Source: Muricea muricata
Lineage: Eukaryota; Cnidaria; Anthozoa; Malacalcyonacea; Plexauridae
DNA length: 64,000 nt
Assembly (NCBI GenBank): GCA_963855995.1
Contig: OY979725.1
Location: 9,200,883 to 9,264,882 of the forward strand
Direction: 5' to 3'
Position 1 is the stretch's first letter; each line of letters starts with the position of its first letter. Position numbers and translations under genes: made by a program. Below the pieces are notes generated by a model. It had not been told where the DNA came from. It ran no database searches and saw nothing but the letters and a program-made list of their open reading frames with translations. Shown here in pieces: positions 23,714 through 34,965 of the stretch.

Positions 23714-24603
23714 AGGGAAAATCTACTCTTAAGTAAATTTGTGACAAATGTTTGGTACGTTAAAAAACCCCAGCAAACTGTGATGGAAACTTGCATTTGC
23801 CAATTTTACATCTCCCAATAGTAGAATTGCATTTCAAGTTGCAAGAAAAATTGCATTGTGACAGGACCTTTATTCTCCAGTGTTCCCGCCAACCTGCTCC
23901 CACCATTAGATGGAAAGTCCTTTTTTCACTACATTTTAGTAATTAGGCTACCCCCCTCCTCTCACAAGTCTGTAATCGCCTGACGAAATCAATTGGTCGA
24001 CAGTCCAAGGCATGTTTTGTAATCGAAATTCACAAAATTAAAATTAAATTGCCTTTTTACTCCGCCTGCCGTAGGCGAGGCGGAGTTTTAAATTCGCCCG
24101 GTTTCTGTTTTTTTTTTTCGGTGTCAGAAGTCGGTGCCGCCGCTAATGGGTGATACCGCTGGGCACAAGCCGCGTGAGCCGACCTAAACACGTCGTTTAA
24201 ACTCAATTTCCAGCGGAATATGTCAACAAAACACGCATTTTAACATGTATGCTAGAACATCTAAACCGCAAGGGGGTTTTACGTGCAAAAATTCTCATGC
24301 AAAATGTTTTAAAACGACAAATTCCACCGCGAAACTTTACCGAGGAGCGATGAGAGCGTGCTTCCGTCATTTTCTGTTGTATTCCTACTTTTAAGGAAAT
24401 TTAGAAATTTCTACACAAGAATCAAACGCAAATTCTACTGAAATATCTACATACAAAACACAATTTTTAACATGTAATAGTCAACAAAAAGGGACAGGAA
24501 GGTTCTTTATCAAAAAATTGCTCCAGAAATGTTTTAAAACGGCAAATAAAAGGTAAGAGACATTTTACATTCCAATTCCAGAAATACATATGTTAGTCTA
24601 AAG

Positions 24604-24634
24604 TTCCCAACAAATTATATCGTGGAGACTTCAG
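24604..24634 (+). repeat. 31-bp direct repeat, first copy
   Basis: Identical to 25492-25522 (starts TTCCCAACAAATTATATCGT and ends GGAGACTTCAG). The pair brackets the minisatellite and the AT-rich stretch before it. Confidence 0.8.
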
Positions 24635-24929
24635 ACTTAATAGCTTAGTCTAATTTTTAATTTTTGTTGTTTTTATGAGCGATTTTAATACTTGTTTTGT
24701 TAGAACGTCACGTTGAATAGTTGACTCAGAGAAAGGATTTCAAATTGGATATCACAGAAAATACAGATCACAGAAATACTTTTAAGTCGATTACTGTAAA
24801 GATTGTTGCTATAATTATTAAAATAGCAAGAAAAAAACTCAAAAATGCAAAATAAAAAAAAGAACAAAATTTAACTTAAATTTAGTAAAATTTCAACTGG
24901 CACTTTCTTAATTTGCCAAAACTTTATCA

Positions 24930-25490
24930 GACACCCTGCCTATATACCAATGTTTTAACTGACACCTGAAGCTTTCTGGAAGTAAATACTTTGTCAGCAT
25001 GTCGAAAGTCTAACTGACAACTTGTGGGCATGTACAGGTCAAAGTCTAACCGACATCTTGTCAACAAGCCAAAAGCCTAACTGATATCTTTTCAACAAGT
25101 GAAAAGCCTTACCGACATCTTGTCAACAAGCCAAAAGCCTTACCGGCATCTTGTCAACAAGCCAAAAGCCTAACCAACATCTTTTCAACAAGCCAAAAGC
25201 CTAACTGACATCTTGTCAACAAGCCAAAAACCTAACCGACATCTTGTCAACATGCCAAAAATCTAACTAGGAGCATATCAACATGTCAAAAGTCCATTTC
25301 AAAGCTTGTCCACATATCAAAAGACTAACTCAGATCTTATCAACATGTCAAAAGTCTGCTCGAAAACTTGTCAACTAGTCAAAATCCTTACCAACATTTT
25401 ATAAACATGCCAAATATTTACCTGACACCTTATCAACACATCAAATATCTAATTCAAAGCTGGTCAATATATCAAAAGGCTAGCCAACAT
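24930..25490 (+). repeat. 31-bp minisatellite, about 18 units
   Basis: Tandem imperfect units such as AAAAGCCTAACCGACATCTT GTCAACAAGCC. The middle units (25060-25260) are the best conserved and the outer ones decay. Units abut without spacers, so this is not a CRISPR array. Confidence 0.9.
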
Positions 25491-25491
25491 T

Positions 25492-25522
25492 TTCCCAACA
25501 AATTATATCGTGGAGACTTCAG
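25492..25522 (+). repeat. 31-bp direct repeat, second copy
   Basis: Exact second copy of 24604-24634, starting immediately after the last minisatellite unit. Confidence 0.8.
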
Positions 25523-26499
25523 GCAGTGTGCTACAGAATAGATTTAATAAATTGATGGATTTAATAGACTGATGTATTGTATACACTTTTAGTAAAATTT
25601 TCTTTACTTGCAAAATAAAACAGCTATTTGTTGGTGGCATTATGGCAAAAGAATCTTGTTTAACATATGTACTATTAAAGTCTTTAATCTAAATTAAATT
25701 CTAAAAAATGCAATCCTACTAGGACTCTGGACAGAGTGCCTGGCAGGTCACTCAGACATTGATTTTTGGTTATCTTAGTGATTGCATAAGATGTGCTAGC
25801 AATGTCTTAAAATGCCTTGGAAGGTACCGTAATAATAATTGATTTAAAAAGGAATTAGTTGGACAGAACAGAAATAAGTGAATGTACCCCACCCCCAATG
25901 AACTCTCTAGTTACAGCCCTGCCTGGCCTTGTGCCCATTTTCGTTTGGCAGGCGGAGTGAACGCCTTAGCAGGCGTCTTGTTAACAGTACTAATCATCGA
26001 TGTAAGTGCAAATATACTGTACTAACATATTTAGACAACGAAACGATCTAGATTTCTACTGAGTATTTCAAGTAGAAGCTAAAAATTCGACGTTTTTAAT
26101 ATAGTCATTGTTTCTTACGAGTTATGGTAATCAAATGAAATAAACTGACATCAAACTTTTCAATTGAATTTCGCTTGACATTTTTTTTCAATTTGGCAGT
26201 CCAGGTTTATTTTCACTTGCCATCTCTCAAATATGGCCTGCTTTTGGCCATTGGCAACCCGTTATTTCGAGCCCTGTCCTCGGCATTTTTAAAATTTGCA
26301 GCATGTAGGCTGTGTTGTTTCTGATAATGCTATGCGCAGGCTACATTATTTTCAATAATGCTTTTGGTATATTAGCCCTGATAAATTCCATGCAATTAAA
26401 ATAGACCGCCAACGTTTTTATAATGAACGTGAAATACTCTCCAGATTCGTTAATATAACGCAGAGTGGAAGCAAAACGTTTTGACGAGAAATATACCAG

Positions 26500-27300
26500 G
26501 TGGGAATCGTGTACATGTAAGCACTGAACTGTATGTAAGCAACTCCAAGAAAAAAAACACAAGAAAAAAAAACGCAATACAAAATGGCAGAATTTGAAGG
26601 CATCTTTGGTATCATTTCCAGTTCCCTACCGCTCGCGGGCAAATATATTTATTTACTTAATTTGTACATGTACATTTTTTATTTCCTGCAGCAATCTGAT
26701 TTGCTACAGCAGCTAACCTGGCGGCTTTTTATAAAAGAAATTACTTAGTACAAAAAATCAGGTAAAAATATATTGGCTAATGTTGACAATTTTTAAAAAA
26801 AAAACAATACCTTAACGCCTGAAAATTTGGCTTCTAACACTTGGACTAGGATATTTCTGAAAACAAAACAAAATGATATGTAGGATTGAACGTTTTTCAA
26901 AAATTAGTTTCGTAATTAAACCTACTTAGATGAAGGATTTTGTCATTATTCTGTCGTTCTACTCTTAAAATAGGTTGAGTCTAGGTTTACTAATTGTATT
27001 CTATAATTATAATCTTGATCATTTGTCAAAACAACAAGGAAATTTGACTTGACATTCTAATTCCTGGAGAATATACTATTTATTTGTTTCCTAGTCACAT
27101 GTAATTTGATTCATACATGCATGAAAATCAGTATTATTGTTATATTTTTGCCCATTTTTAATTTCCACGGGGATACAGCTTGCTTTGTTTTGATTGTGGC
27201 GAGACTTGACTATAATGAATCCTCTTTGATTATTAATATGATAAGTAAACTTGGTGCCTTTAGATTTGTTTTCGTAAGCAGGAACAATAGACCGATCCCG
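26500..27300 (+). repeat. Second-copy fragment A of the giant element
   Basis: 26520-26660 resembles left-arm 6230-6340 (GCAACTCCAAGAAAA, then CATTTCCAGTTCCCTA). 26755-26930 resembles right-arm 16330-16490 (CAATACCTTAACGCCTG). 27060-27300 resembles 17090-17320 (GATTATTAATATGATAAGTA). Divergence is much larger than between the two palindrome arms. The GATGGCG MITE is absent at its expected place near 27066. Confidence 0.7.
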
Positions 27301-27390
27301 CATCTATTGTTCTCCCTCCCTAGTTACTGTTGCTACGTCGGACAAGCTAAAATTTGTTTTCGATATACAGCGTGGAAAAAACCACGGCAA

Positions 27391-28141
27391 GAATTTCAAT
27401 GGCTAGCACTAAATTGAACCCACGAGTGGATAAACTATTGACATAACCGTCATAATTAATAGTAATTATTTAATAATACTCAGTGTTAACCATTTTTATG
27501 CCAGACAAAAAAACTAAACCTACGAGTGCATATTAAAAATGCAATCAAATTTTATGCATGGGTTATTTCAATTAGCCTATTCAATTTGGTTTTTATCAAT
27601 ATTCCCATGAGCAAAACAAACGTACTTTACAAAGATATTTTAATTTTTTAACAAGTGCTAGGGCATTCAAATGTTAACAATAGGTGATTTCAATAATTTT
27701 TGGGTTTTTTTGGGACACCCTGTATTGAACAAGACATTGTTTGTGTGCTGTATTCCCATGGGAATTAACAATGCGCAAAAAAAGACAGGGCATACAAAAA
27801 AAGCAAACTATTGAAATGATCTACAGGGTGTCCCAAAAAAACCCAAAAACTATTGAAAATGATCTATTGTCAACATTTGAATGCCCTAGCACTTGTTAAA
27901 GAATTAAAATATCTTTGTACAGTACGTTTGTTTTGCTCATGGGAATTTACATTTGTAAATTGTTTTCTCTAGATCAAATAACCCATGCATAAAATTTGAT
28001 TGCATTTCTAATATGCACTCGTAGGTTTAGTTTTTTGTCTGGCATAAAAATGGTTAGCACTGAGTATTACTATCAATTATGACGGTTATGTCAATACTTT
28101 ATCCACTCGTGGGTTCAATTTAGTGCTAGGCATTGAAATTC
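27391..28141. mobile_element. 751-bp palindrome with CAGGGTGTCCC inner ends
   Basis: The arms 27391-27724 and 27832-28141 are inverted copies (GAATTTCAATGGCTAGCAC pairs with GTGCTAGGCATTGAAATTC). The arms meet the loop at TACAGGGTGTCCCAAAAA, and a third such end lies at 28179-28192. The 107-base loop includes GTATTCCCATGGGAATTAAC, resembling left-arm 2570-2595. So two inverted elements may flank a piece of the large element. Confidence 0.7.
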
Positions 28142-28313
28142 TAACAATACATCATTTTCAATAGTTTTTGGGGGTTTTTGGGACACCCTGTATTGTTAAA
28201 ATGTCAAAGGCCTAGGATGGCCTAGCACTAATAAGATGTATAGAGAGTGCACAATATTGACAGGGCGAATCTATTGGGTTTAAGAACCCATGGGTTTAAT
28301 TCGTTTTGTCTAA

Positions 28314-28439
28314 GGTCTGTTTCAAACGTCTAATTTTGCATGCATCTAATCAATTCAAACAATAAATGGGATGGCTATCCTCGTTAGCAATTGTTTGAAT
28401 TGATTAGATGCATGCAAAATTCAACGTTTGAAACAGGCC
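28314..28439. mobile_element. PIF/Harbinger-like MITE, TAA duplication
   Basis: A 126-bp foldback. GGTCTGTTTCAAACG at the start pairs with CGTTTGAAACAGGCC at the end, and GCATGCATCTAATCAATTCA continues the stem. It is flanked by TAA at 28311-28313 and 28440-28442, the TWA duplication typical of PIF/Harbinger. Confidence 0.8.
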
Positions 28440-28442
28440 TAA

Positions 28443-28920
28443 CATCGGCACCATGTGCGCAAATGAAGGCGTTTCGGTTAAATAAATACGAGAATAGAAA
28501 GTAATCTTCAATGAGTTATGTATAAACAAACGTTAGCCGGTTTTGTCTATTGCTATTGTCTTAAAATTTGGACCAAAAAATAACTATACTATGCTGTACT
28601 GTAAAGGGACATTAAATATTGCATGTCAACTACAACTAAGGATTTAAATTCCCATAGATGAGTCTTAATAAAAAAATCTTTAGTTCGTGTTTCAAGTTTA
28701 AAATTGCTTGTTATCTTTGCATAATTCTCATGCTTATTTGACCCAGCCTTAGACCTTGGTAAGTATCAGGGTTATATTTACTTCCGACCAGTTGACACAA
28801 CGAAAAGCTCACACGCTTTCAGCTAAGATTCAACATATGAAAATCCAATCAAATACTCAGTCTTAGTGGGTTTAACGTAATTTATCTTTTATTTTGCTTT
28901 TTTGTTATCAGTCATAACGT
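28443..28920 (+). repeat. Second-copy fragment B of the giant element
   Basis: Resembles right-arm 17385-17990: AAATGAAGGCGTTTCGGTTA, then ACCCAGCCTTAGACCTTGGT, then ACACAACGAAAAGC. The 240-bp GGGCCGG MITE of the palindrome arms is missing. The sequence reads TATCAGGGTTATATTT with one CAG. Confidence 0.75.
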
Positions 28921-29252
28921 ATTATATAATACCTCATTAAATTCTGGTCGTTTAATTGGTTGATTATGGTCACGTGATATTAAATAAAAAGTTCCATTTT
29001 CCAAGAGTGCAATGAAAAACGTTCCATTGCACTCCTAGGAGTGCGATAGTTCTTTCCATTGCACTCTCACAATTCGCGTCCGTCAAAAAGCTCTTCGTAT
29101 GGTCTTCGTGGTTTACTTTAGGCTGGTTTCGGTCTTGAGATGAATGCGAAATAATCCAAATACTAAAATACGACGCAAATGCGTGTTTTTTTAAAATGTC
29201 GAATAAATTGGTTTTAAGAAACGATAGTCTGGTATTATAAAAAACAAATAAT

Positions 29253-29398
29253 GAATGTTTTTATTCGTTCAATAGTAAGAATATTTTCATTCGGTGAAAG
29301 ATTGATTGTTCCATTCAACTTGGCTATCGCCTCGTTGAATGGAACAATCAATCTTTCACCTCATGAAAATATTCTTACCATTGCACTCATAAACATTC
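29253..29398. mobile_element. Foldback MITE
   Basis: A ~146-bp near-perfect palindrome: GTAAGAATATTTTCAT pairs with ATGAAAATATTCTTAC, and GATTGATTGTTCCATTCAAC pairs with its complement, around a 14-base loop TTGGCTATCGCCTC. Nearby 28990-29070 repeats CATTGCACTC motifs in both directions. Confidence 0.7.
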
Positions 29399-30209
29399 CT
29401 TATTTGTATAATGGCAATTTGCACAATAGACCAACATTCTATCTGGGCAAAAAGAACAAAATCTTTTACAGCTAGAAAGAGGATCCTAAGGTTAGTAGAA
29501 TTGCAAAGTTCGGTGGTGAAATGTTGTAAAATGCGGAAAATATAGCCTTGTGAAGTTTGCAAATTTTGTATATATTTGTATTAAGCGCGGAAAAAGTTAC
29601 TATTTTCGCGGTAATTTTAGCTCAAGTTTAGGTTTATTCTAGCTTTCGACTCAAGGTAAGGTTTATTCTAGCTTTCGACTATATTTTAGTCATCATGATG
29701 ATGACAAAAATGTTTATTTTCGGAGTTACCGTTGTTTTGTATTTTTTTATCACCAAAACCAACTTAGTTTATTAAAAAGTGATCACATCAGTTGAGAATG
29801 AAAATCCATTTCCAAAATTATACTGCTACTGTAATTGTTCTAAAATAAAAAAAAATATTGACACTAACCAAGGCTCTTGCAAGGGTGGAGTGTTACCCCT
29901 CTCTATAAAACTGCCATTGTCTGCAAATGAATCCTTCCTTGGCAAAACTGTGTGACTGTTCCATCTCGGGCCTTGTTTATGCCTTACTGCAAAACAGTGA
30001 AACATTTACATTTTAGCAGCATGCTGTATATATAGTTTTATTATAAATGGTTTACCGTAAACTAAAACACTCATATTTTCCATATTTTCACTAGTGAAGA
30101 TATGAAAAAATACGTAACACTGAAAAACGCGTGTGTTTTCACGCCGGATTTACATGTTCCCTGTTAGCTTGTCTCGACTTAATCTTCATATCTTTGTGCC
30201 ATTGTGTAA
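29399..30209. other. No recognised feature
   Basis: AT-rich sequence. There is a short repeat AGGTTTATTCTAGCTTTCGACT at about 29629-29678 (two partial copies), and nothing coding. Confidence 0.5.
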
Positions 30210-32010
30210 TATCCTCTATATATAATATTGACAGTGACAACTAAGATAGATAATATTGACAGTGACAACTAAGATAAATAATAATCTTTATTTGTATCCG
30301 TTTTTTAATAATTTACATCGAATTCAAAAAGTATTAATAATATTTCTAGATACTTGCTTTCAGCAATAACCATAAGGCTAAAAATATCTGAAAGCAAATT
30401 TCAGAGGATTTAAACACGATTCAAATCTGGGTATTATTATGGATTTAAACAAAGAAAATATAAAATCAAACACATACTTATACTCACACACAAACACGTA
30501 CATTAATTGGCTTACAAAGATATTTTCACTATTGCTTAAAGATTGATAAAGAATTAACACCAAATGTAACTAGATCGTTTAAAATCAATGTTGGTCAAGA
30601 TATGACCATTTTAATTTCTTTTTAAATTTTTTAAGACTTGTTAAACTTTTGAAGCTTTCATCAATTGAATTCCATACTTTTGGACCTTGGAACTTAATGT
30701 TGAAAATTCCATAATTTGTTCTGGCCTTAGGAATATAATACGACTTTTTTGATGCCTGTCTAGTATTATAACTATGAATTGATGTTAAAGCATCAAAAAA
30801 GTTTTGAAATACCAATGGCAAAAGTTGATAGTGGTACTTATACTTAATAATTGCAATATTATGAGAAACCAAATCAGAAATTTTAAGAATTTTGAGAGTT
30901 TTAAATATCGGACTTGAGTGCTCGTCTGATTTTGAAAAGGTTATAATACGCAGAGCTCGTTTCTGGAGGATTAAAAGAGGATTTAACGTAGTCTCATAAA
31001 TATGACCCCATACTATAATCCCATACACCAAAAATGGTTGAATCAAAGCATAATAAAGCTTTTTAAGGATGTGAATATTAGTAAAATATCGAAGTTTTGA
31101 TAATACCCCAACACCTCATTTTATCTTCTTAGCAACATACCCGATATGGGATTTCCAGTTCAAATTAGAATCAATCAGAATGCCTAAATATTTTATACAA
31201 TACTCCTACTTTATAGGAAAATTATGAATTAGTAATGAGATTTGAGTTGTAATCCGTTTTTGTGGGGAATGGAAGATAACGAAACTTGTCTTTTTAATGT
31301 TCAACGAGAGCCTATTTGCACACAACCAAGTATGTATCTTAGGTAATTCTTCGTTAATGTTAACCTGCAATGTATCAATATTTTTATTTCTATAAAATAG
31401 ATTTGCATCATCAGCAAAAATGTGAAAAGAAAATAAATTAGAACTATGGTGAAAATCATTAATATACAATAAAAATAGAATTGGCCCAAGAACTGACCCT
31501 TGAGGGACACCACAATGGACATTTAGTGGGTCCGACGTTACTCCATTTACTGTGACTGTTTGTTGCCTTTCTTTAAGGTAGGAAACAAAACATTCCTTTG
31601 CTATTCCTCGAATACCATAGTATTCCAATTTCCCAATTAAAATAATATGTTTAATAGTATCAAAAGCTTTACTCAGGTCCAAAAATATTCCACACGAAAA
31701 ATCCCGTTCATCAATTGCTTTCTGAATTTTATCAGCAATAGAGAGAATTGCATGATCTGTGGAGTGATTAGAGCGAAACCCAAACTGAGTTTCAGAAAAA
31801 ATGTTATTGGAATCAATATAAGAAACTAGCCTTTTACACATAAGTTTTTCCAATAACTTATTAAAAACAGAAAGCAGGGAAATTGGGCGATAATTGCTTG
31901 TTATATTACGTGATCCATTTTTATATACAGGAATTATATTGCCCAATTTAAATTTATTCGGTACTATTCCTGTAGTAAAAGACGCATTAAATAAAATTAA
32001 AATTTCTAAA
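30210..32010 (-). pseudogene. 5'-truncated LINE reverse transcriptase (CR1/L2-like)
   Basis: On the minus strand one reading frame (31980 down to 30585) carries a non-LTR reverse transcriptase. It shows NYRPISLLSVFNKLLEKL, the palm motif FLDLSKAFDTI, GVPQGSVLGPILFLLYIND and the catalytic box FADDANLF (31430-31400), then the C-terminal thumb and a tail with YNTRQASKK. The frame is unbroken except for two in-frame stops, TAG at 31206-31208 and TGA at 31116-31118, so the copy is dead. The 5' part (endonuclease) is missing upstream of about 32010. The 3' end carries AATAAAG and a doubled ~27-bp unit TATCTTAGTTGTCACTGTCA near 30225-30280, which may be the LINE's 3' tail repeat. Clade within the CR1/L2 group not resolved. 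Confidence 0.85.
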
Positions 32011-32545
32011 TAATTCTAAATACAATAAATGTATTGAAAATGCCAGTTTCTCATTGCCCACGCCCAGTGATCACATGCATTTGTCAGCAAAATTAACACT
32101 CACAACATTAACAATACATTCAACACTGTCTTTCTTGACATATTTTTTATGATGGATAAAATAATTATATTTTTTAAAACATAAACATCGCCATGTATTA
32201 TGGAAATCATAAGTTTATGATGTCAAAGGCTGGGAAAAAGATTAAGAATCTGATAAAAACCTACATGAGCATGAACTATTCTGTCAACTACTAGCGTCAA
32301 CTTAAAGTGGTTGCCAAAGCTGGAAGATCAACTGGCATTTCCAAATGAATTTGCATAAATTGAGCAAGCAATTTTTATTAAAAACTGGTAAAAGTTGTAA
32401 GGTCGACATACAGCCTTTTGTTTTAGTGTGTTGCATTGTTTCCAATGCCTTCCCACCTCATTTCAACAGGCAAAAACTTTCATAGGCATCATTGTCAAAC
32501 CAAACAGCAAAAATCTCCATTATTTTTTTTTAGTTCAAGGCAGAC

Positions 32546-32863
32546 TGTTTCGGTATCGTAAATACCGAATACCGGTACATCGTAATCAAAATACCGGTAA
32601 ATACCTGTATATCGGCGGTTTTTGACGTCTTTTTAAGAGAGCAAATTGAACTGCTGAACGTCAATAAAATCAAGTTTTCACAAACAGTTTATGGGACACC
32701 TACTGCAGTAATGTACTGTGGCCTAAATCACAAGATTAACAGTAACAAGATTCCCATTTTTGCAGTAAATCATGCAGTAAAATACCGATCACGTAGTAAA
32801 ATACCGAAAGTCGGTATATCGGTATTTTTAATTTATACATATCGCCAATACCGGTATCTAAAC
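32546..32863. mobile_element. Possible MITE rich in ACCGGTA
   Basis: The ends GTTTCGGTATCG and ATACCGGTATCTAAAC are roughly inverted. AATACCGGTA and CGGTATATCGGTATTT recur inside on both strands. No clear target duplication. Confidence 0.45.
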
Positions 32864-32875
32864 ATATACAAGGTG

Positions 32876-33510
32876 CCATATATAAGGTAGTTCACGTAGG
32901 TAACATATACAAGGTAACATAGACAAGGTAGTTCAAGGTGCCATATATACTCAAAGGTACAACTGAATTAGACAAGAAAACAATATATTTTCTAAACTCA
33001 TGCATAAACAAAAAGGCAAAACTTCAGTTATAGATCCAAGGGTCCATTTTAAATGGCAATGAATATGCAGGTTTTGGTATCAAAATATGCATTAAAATAA
33101 ATGGTTTCCAACAAGTAGGAGCCACTGCAAGACCACCTTATGATCTAGTTGTTATATCACAAATTAATAGGAAATGTTGTGACCCATTCAAAGAAGGGAA
33201 TGTTGATTTTCACCTACACTTGGACTGCTTAAGGAGAAAGCAACCCTACTTTAACCAACACATGACAGTTGCTCCATGTGAACTATTCCAGCACCTATGA
33301 CGAGAGCATATTTGTTTCTTTGCAACTGTTTGGGTTCTTCTGTGATTTGAGTGATTGCTTGTTTAAACTATTATGCAAGTTAGGTACTAGTGTAGGTGTG
33401 AAACTGGTTTCAAGTTGAGATTTTTGCTGCTCCATTCAAAATTATGCCTTTGAAAGTTTTTGCCTGTTAAAATAAGACAGCAAGGCATTGGAATTGATGC
33501 TGAATCACAG
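32876..33510. other. No recognised feature
   Basis: Contains short AAGGTAGTTCA / AAGGTGCCATATATA repeats at 32870-32950 and otherwise nothing I can identify. Confidence 0.5.
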
Positions 33511-33665
33511 TAATGTAACCCTGTCAACCTTCCCTGTGGAAACCCCCATGACTTTTGGCAGAGCATGTTGACTTGATCATGAAAGAATTCAAATCACATT
33601 TAGGAGACCCACTTGAGCATCAAACCTGCAACCTTTGAGGTACAAGGCAACTGGTTTAACAAATC
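33511..33665 (-). repeat. Decayed tRNA-derived SINE
   Basis: Same order as the SINE at 53470-53703: CCCTGTCAACCTTCCCTGTG, TGACTTTTGGCAGAGC, GTTGACTTGATC, then CAAACCTGCAACCTTTGAGG and GGCAACTGGTTTAAC. The core is weakened to GAAACCCCCATG. Confidence 0.65.
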
Positions 33666-34079
33666 ACTTGATTGCTTACAACCAGGGTGCATTCTGTGAA
33701 CTCCACGCTGGATATATCTGGCGTGGCATCACTTTAGTGTCTGGCATACTGGTGCACAATGAGCAAAATCATATATGTTTTGAAAATGCAGCTGAAACAT
33801 CTGGCGCATCTCCGGCCTTCTGCATTCTGTTTTACATGGAATGCACCCTGGGCTCACAAAACTCACAACATCAGAGATCTAATGCCATAGGCGTCATAAA
33901 GTCAAATAGATGGAAATGGGAGATACTGGGACCTAATTTGTAACATAACAATACAGCTAAAAAATACACAAACTTTGCTAGATTTTTTATGCTTTATTTA
34001 TTGATGAGACCTTATTAGTTTTCCTAATACCAAACATGAATACTAACGGTAGATTTCATCTAAACTGTGGTTTCTACGA

Positions 34080-34565
34080 TTTATGGTCGTTTCAGCCCCC
34101 ATCTGCTTCGTCCCCCACCCTTTTGTCCCATAAGAAGTTTGTCCCTTAACCCTTTCATCGACTTATGCATTTTAAAAATATTAAATGCTGGAGTAGTAAG
34201 AAATCTACAAGTAGATTACATCAGAAATCTTAGAAACATTGTCTAGTATACAGTGTTAACTTTGCTGAACCAAATTTATCTGGGGTACAATTTTTAGGAT
34301 CAGTTGCAAGTTGTCACGTTTGCTAGTTGTGATTTGGATAAACAACTCACAAACAGTTTTTCAGAAGGTTTGGTCCACTTGAACAGCAACAACTCAAAGA
34401 ACAAATTACTATGGGACAAAACGGTTACGGGACGAGGGGGGGGGGACAGAACGACCAGATACCGTTTCTACTTCGACAACGTCCATAGCAAAGTAGAAAC
34501 GGTATCTAGATACTCTTGTAAAACTAAGATCTAAGGATAAGATCTAGATACTCTTGTAAAACTAC
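34080..34565. repeat. Inverted-repeat region with a 17-bp hairpin
   Basis: CGTCCCCCACCCTTTTGTCCCATA (34109-34132, in two parts) is roughly inverted at 34408-34445. AGATACCGTTTCTACTT (34457-34473) pairs exactly with 34491-34507. TCTAGATACTCTTGTAAAAC is directly repeated at about 34504 and 34541. Probably one or two MITEs. Confidence 0.55.
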
Positions 34566-34829
34566 AGATAGAAAATTAAGCATATTACCTTGAAATAAAC
34601 TAATAAAGGCAGGATTCCGTCAATATCTTAAAAATTTTAGCGCTTCTTGGTTTGTCGAGAAAAAAATTGATTTGGCAATTTCCGATCACGTGTTCCGACT
34701 GGCAACGAACAAACCCGACGCTGTGCGCAAGCAACGGCGCAACTGGATGTAGAGAAAGAGAGAGAGGGAAAAGCCCGAGGGCCGAGCTCGAGAGTGAGGG
34801 GAGGGGGAACAGGGAGCCCGAAGGGTTGA

Positions 34830-34965
34830 TTATATCTCGAACTAATGCTGCCAGTGTCGGCAGTACAATTATAAGCATACAATGACCGGATCTTTCGCTA
34901 TCTGAAACAATATAAATAGAATTTGACTTCCTGTCGAAAGGCCTTTGCTCGAAATGTTGCATTGA
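34830..34965 (+). repeat. Second-copy fragment C of the giant element
   Basis: Resembles right-arm 14915-15035: ATCTCGAACTAATGCTGCC, CAGTGTCGGCAGTAC, GGATCTTTCGCTATCTGAAAC and GAATTTGACTTCCTGTCG. A GA-rich stretch (34740-34810) precedes it. Confidence 0.6.

Larger units (their letters stand above)
22428..23868. mobile_element. MITE with GGCCCTGTCACA ends, interrupted twice
   Basis: The left end GGCCCTGTC at 22428 continues, after an insertion, as ACACGGTGCAATTTTTCTTG. The right end GCAAGAAAAATTGCATTGTG ACAGGACC closes at 23868. A ~75-bp unit containing TGCTCCGTCTCC and AAGGCCCTGTC is repeated in tandem (22366-22440, 23366-23470). Two younger elements sit inside (22437-23365 and 23479-23713). 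Confidence 0.6.
24059..25981. mobile_element. Possible element bounded by ACTCCGCCTGCC
   Basis: ACTCCGCCTGCC at 24059-24070 is mirrored by GGCAGGCGGAGT at 25947-25958, followed by GCCTTAGCAGGCGTCT. The latter end also occurs at 35880-35915 (GGCAGGCGGAGCCGGAGTG). The interior has no coding region and contains the 31-bp minisatellite. Element status is inference from the shared ends. Confidence 0.4.

Noticed and set aside
24930-25490. CRISPR-like array
   Set aside because: Units of 31 bp abut without unique spacers, and the locus is eukaryotic. It is a minisatellite.
33635-33943. 102-codon frame
   Set aside because: Begins inside a decayed SINE; no recognisable domain.
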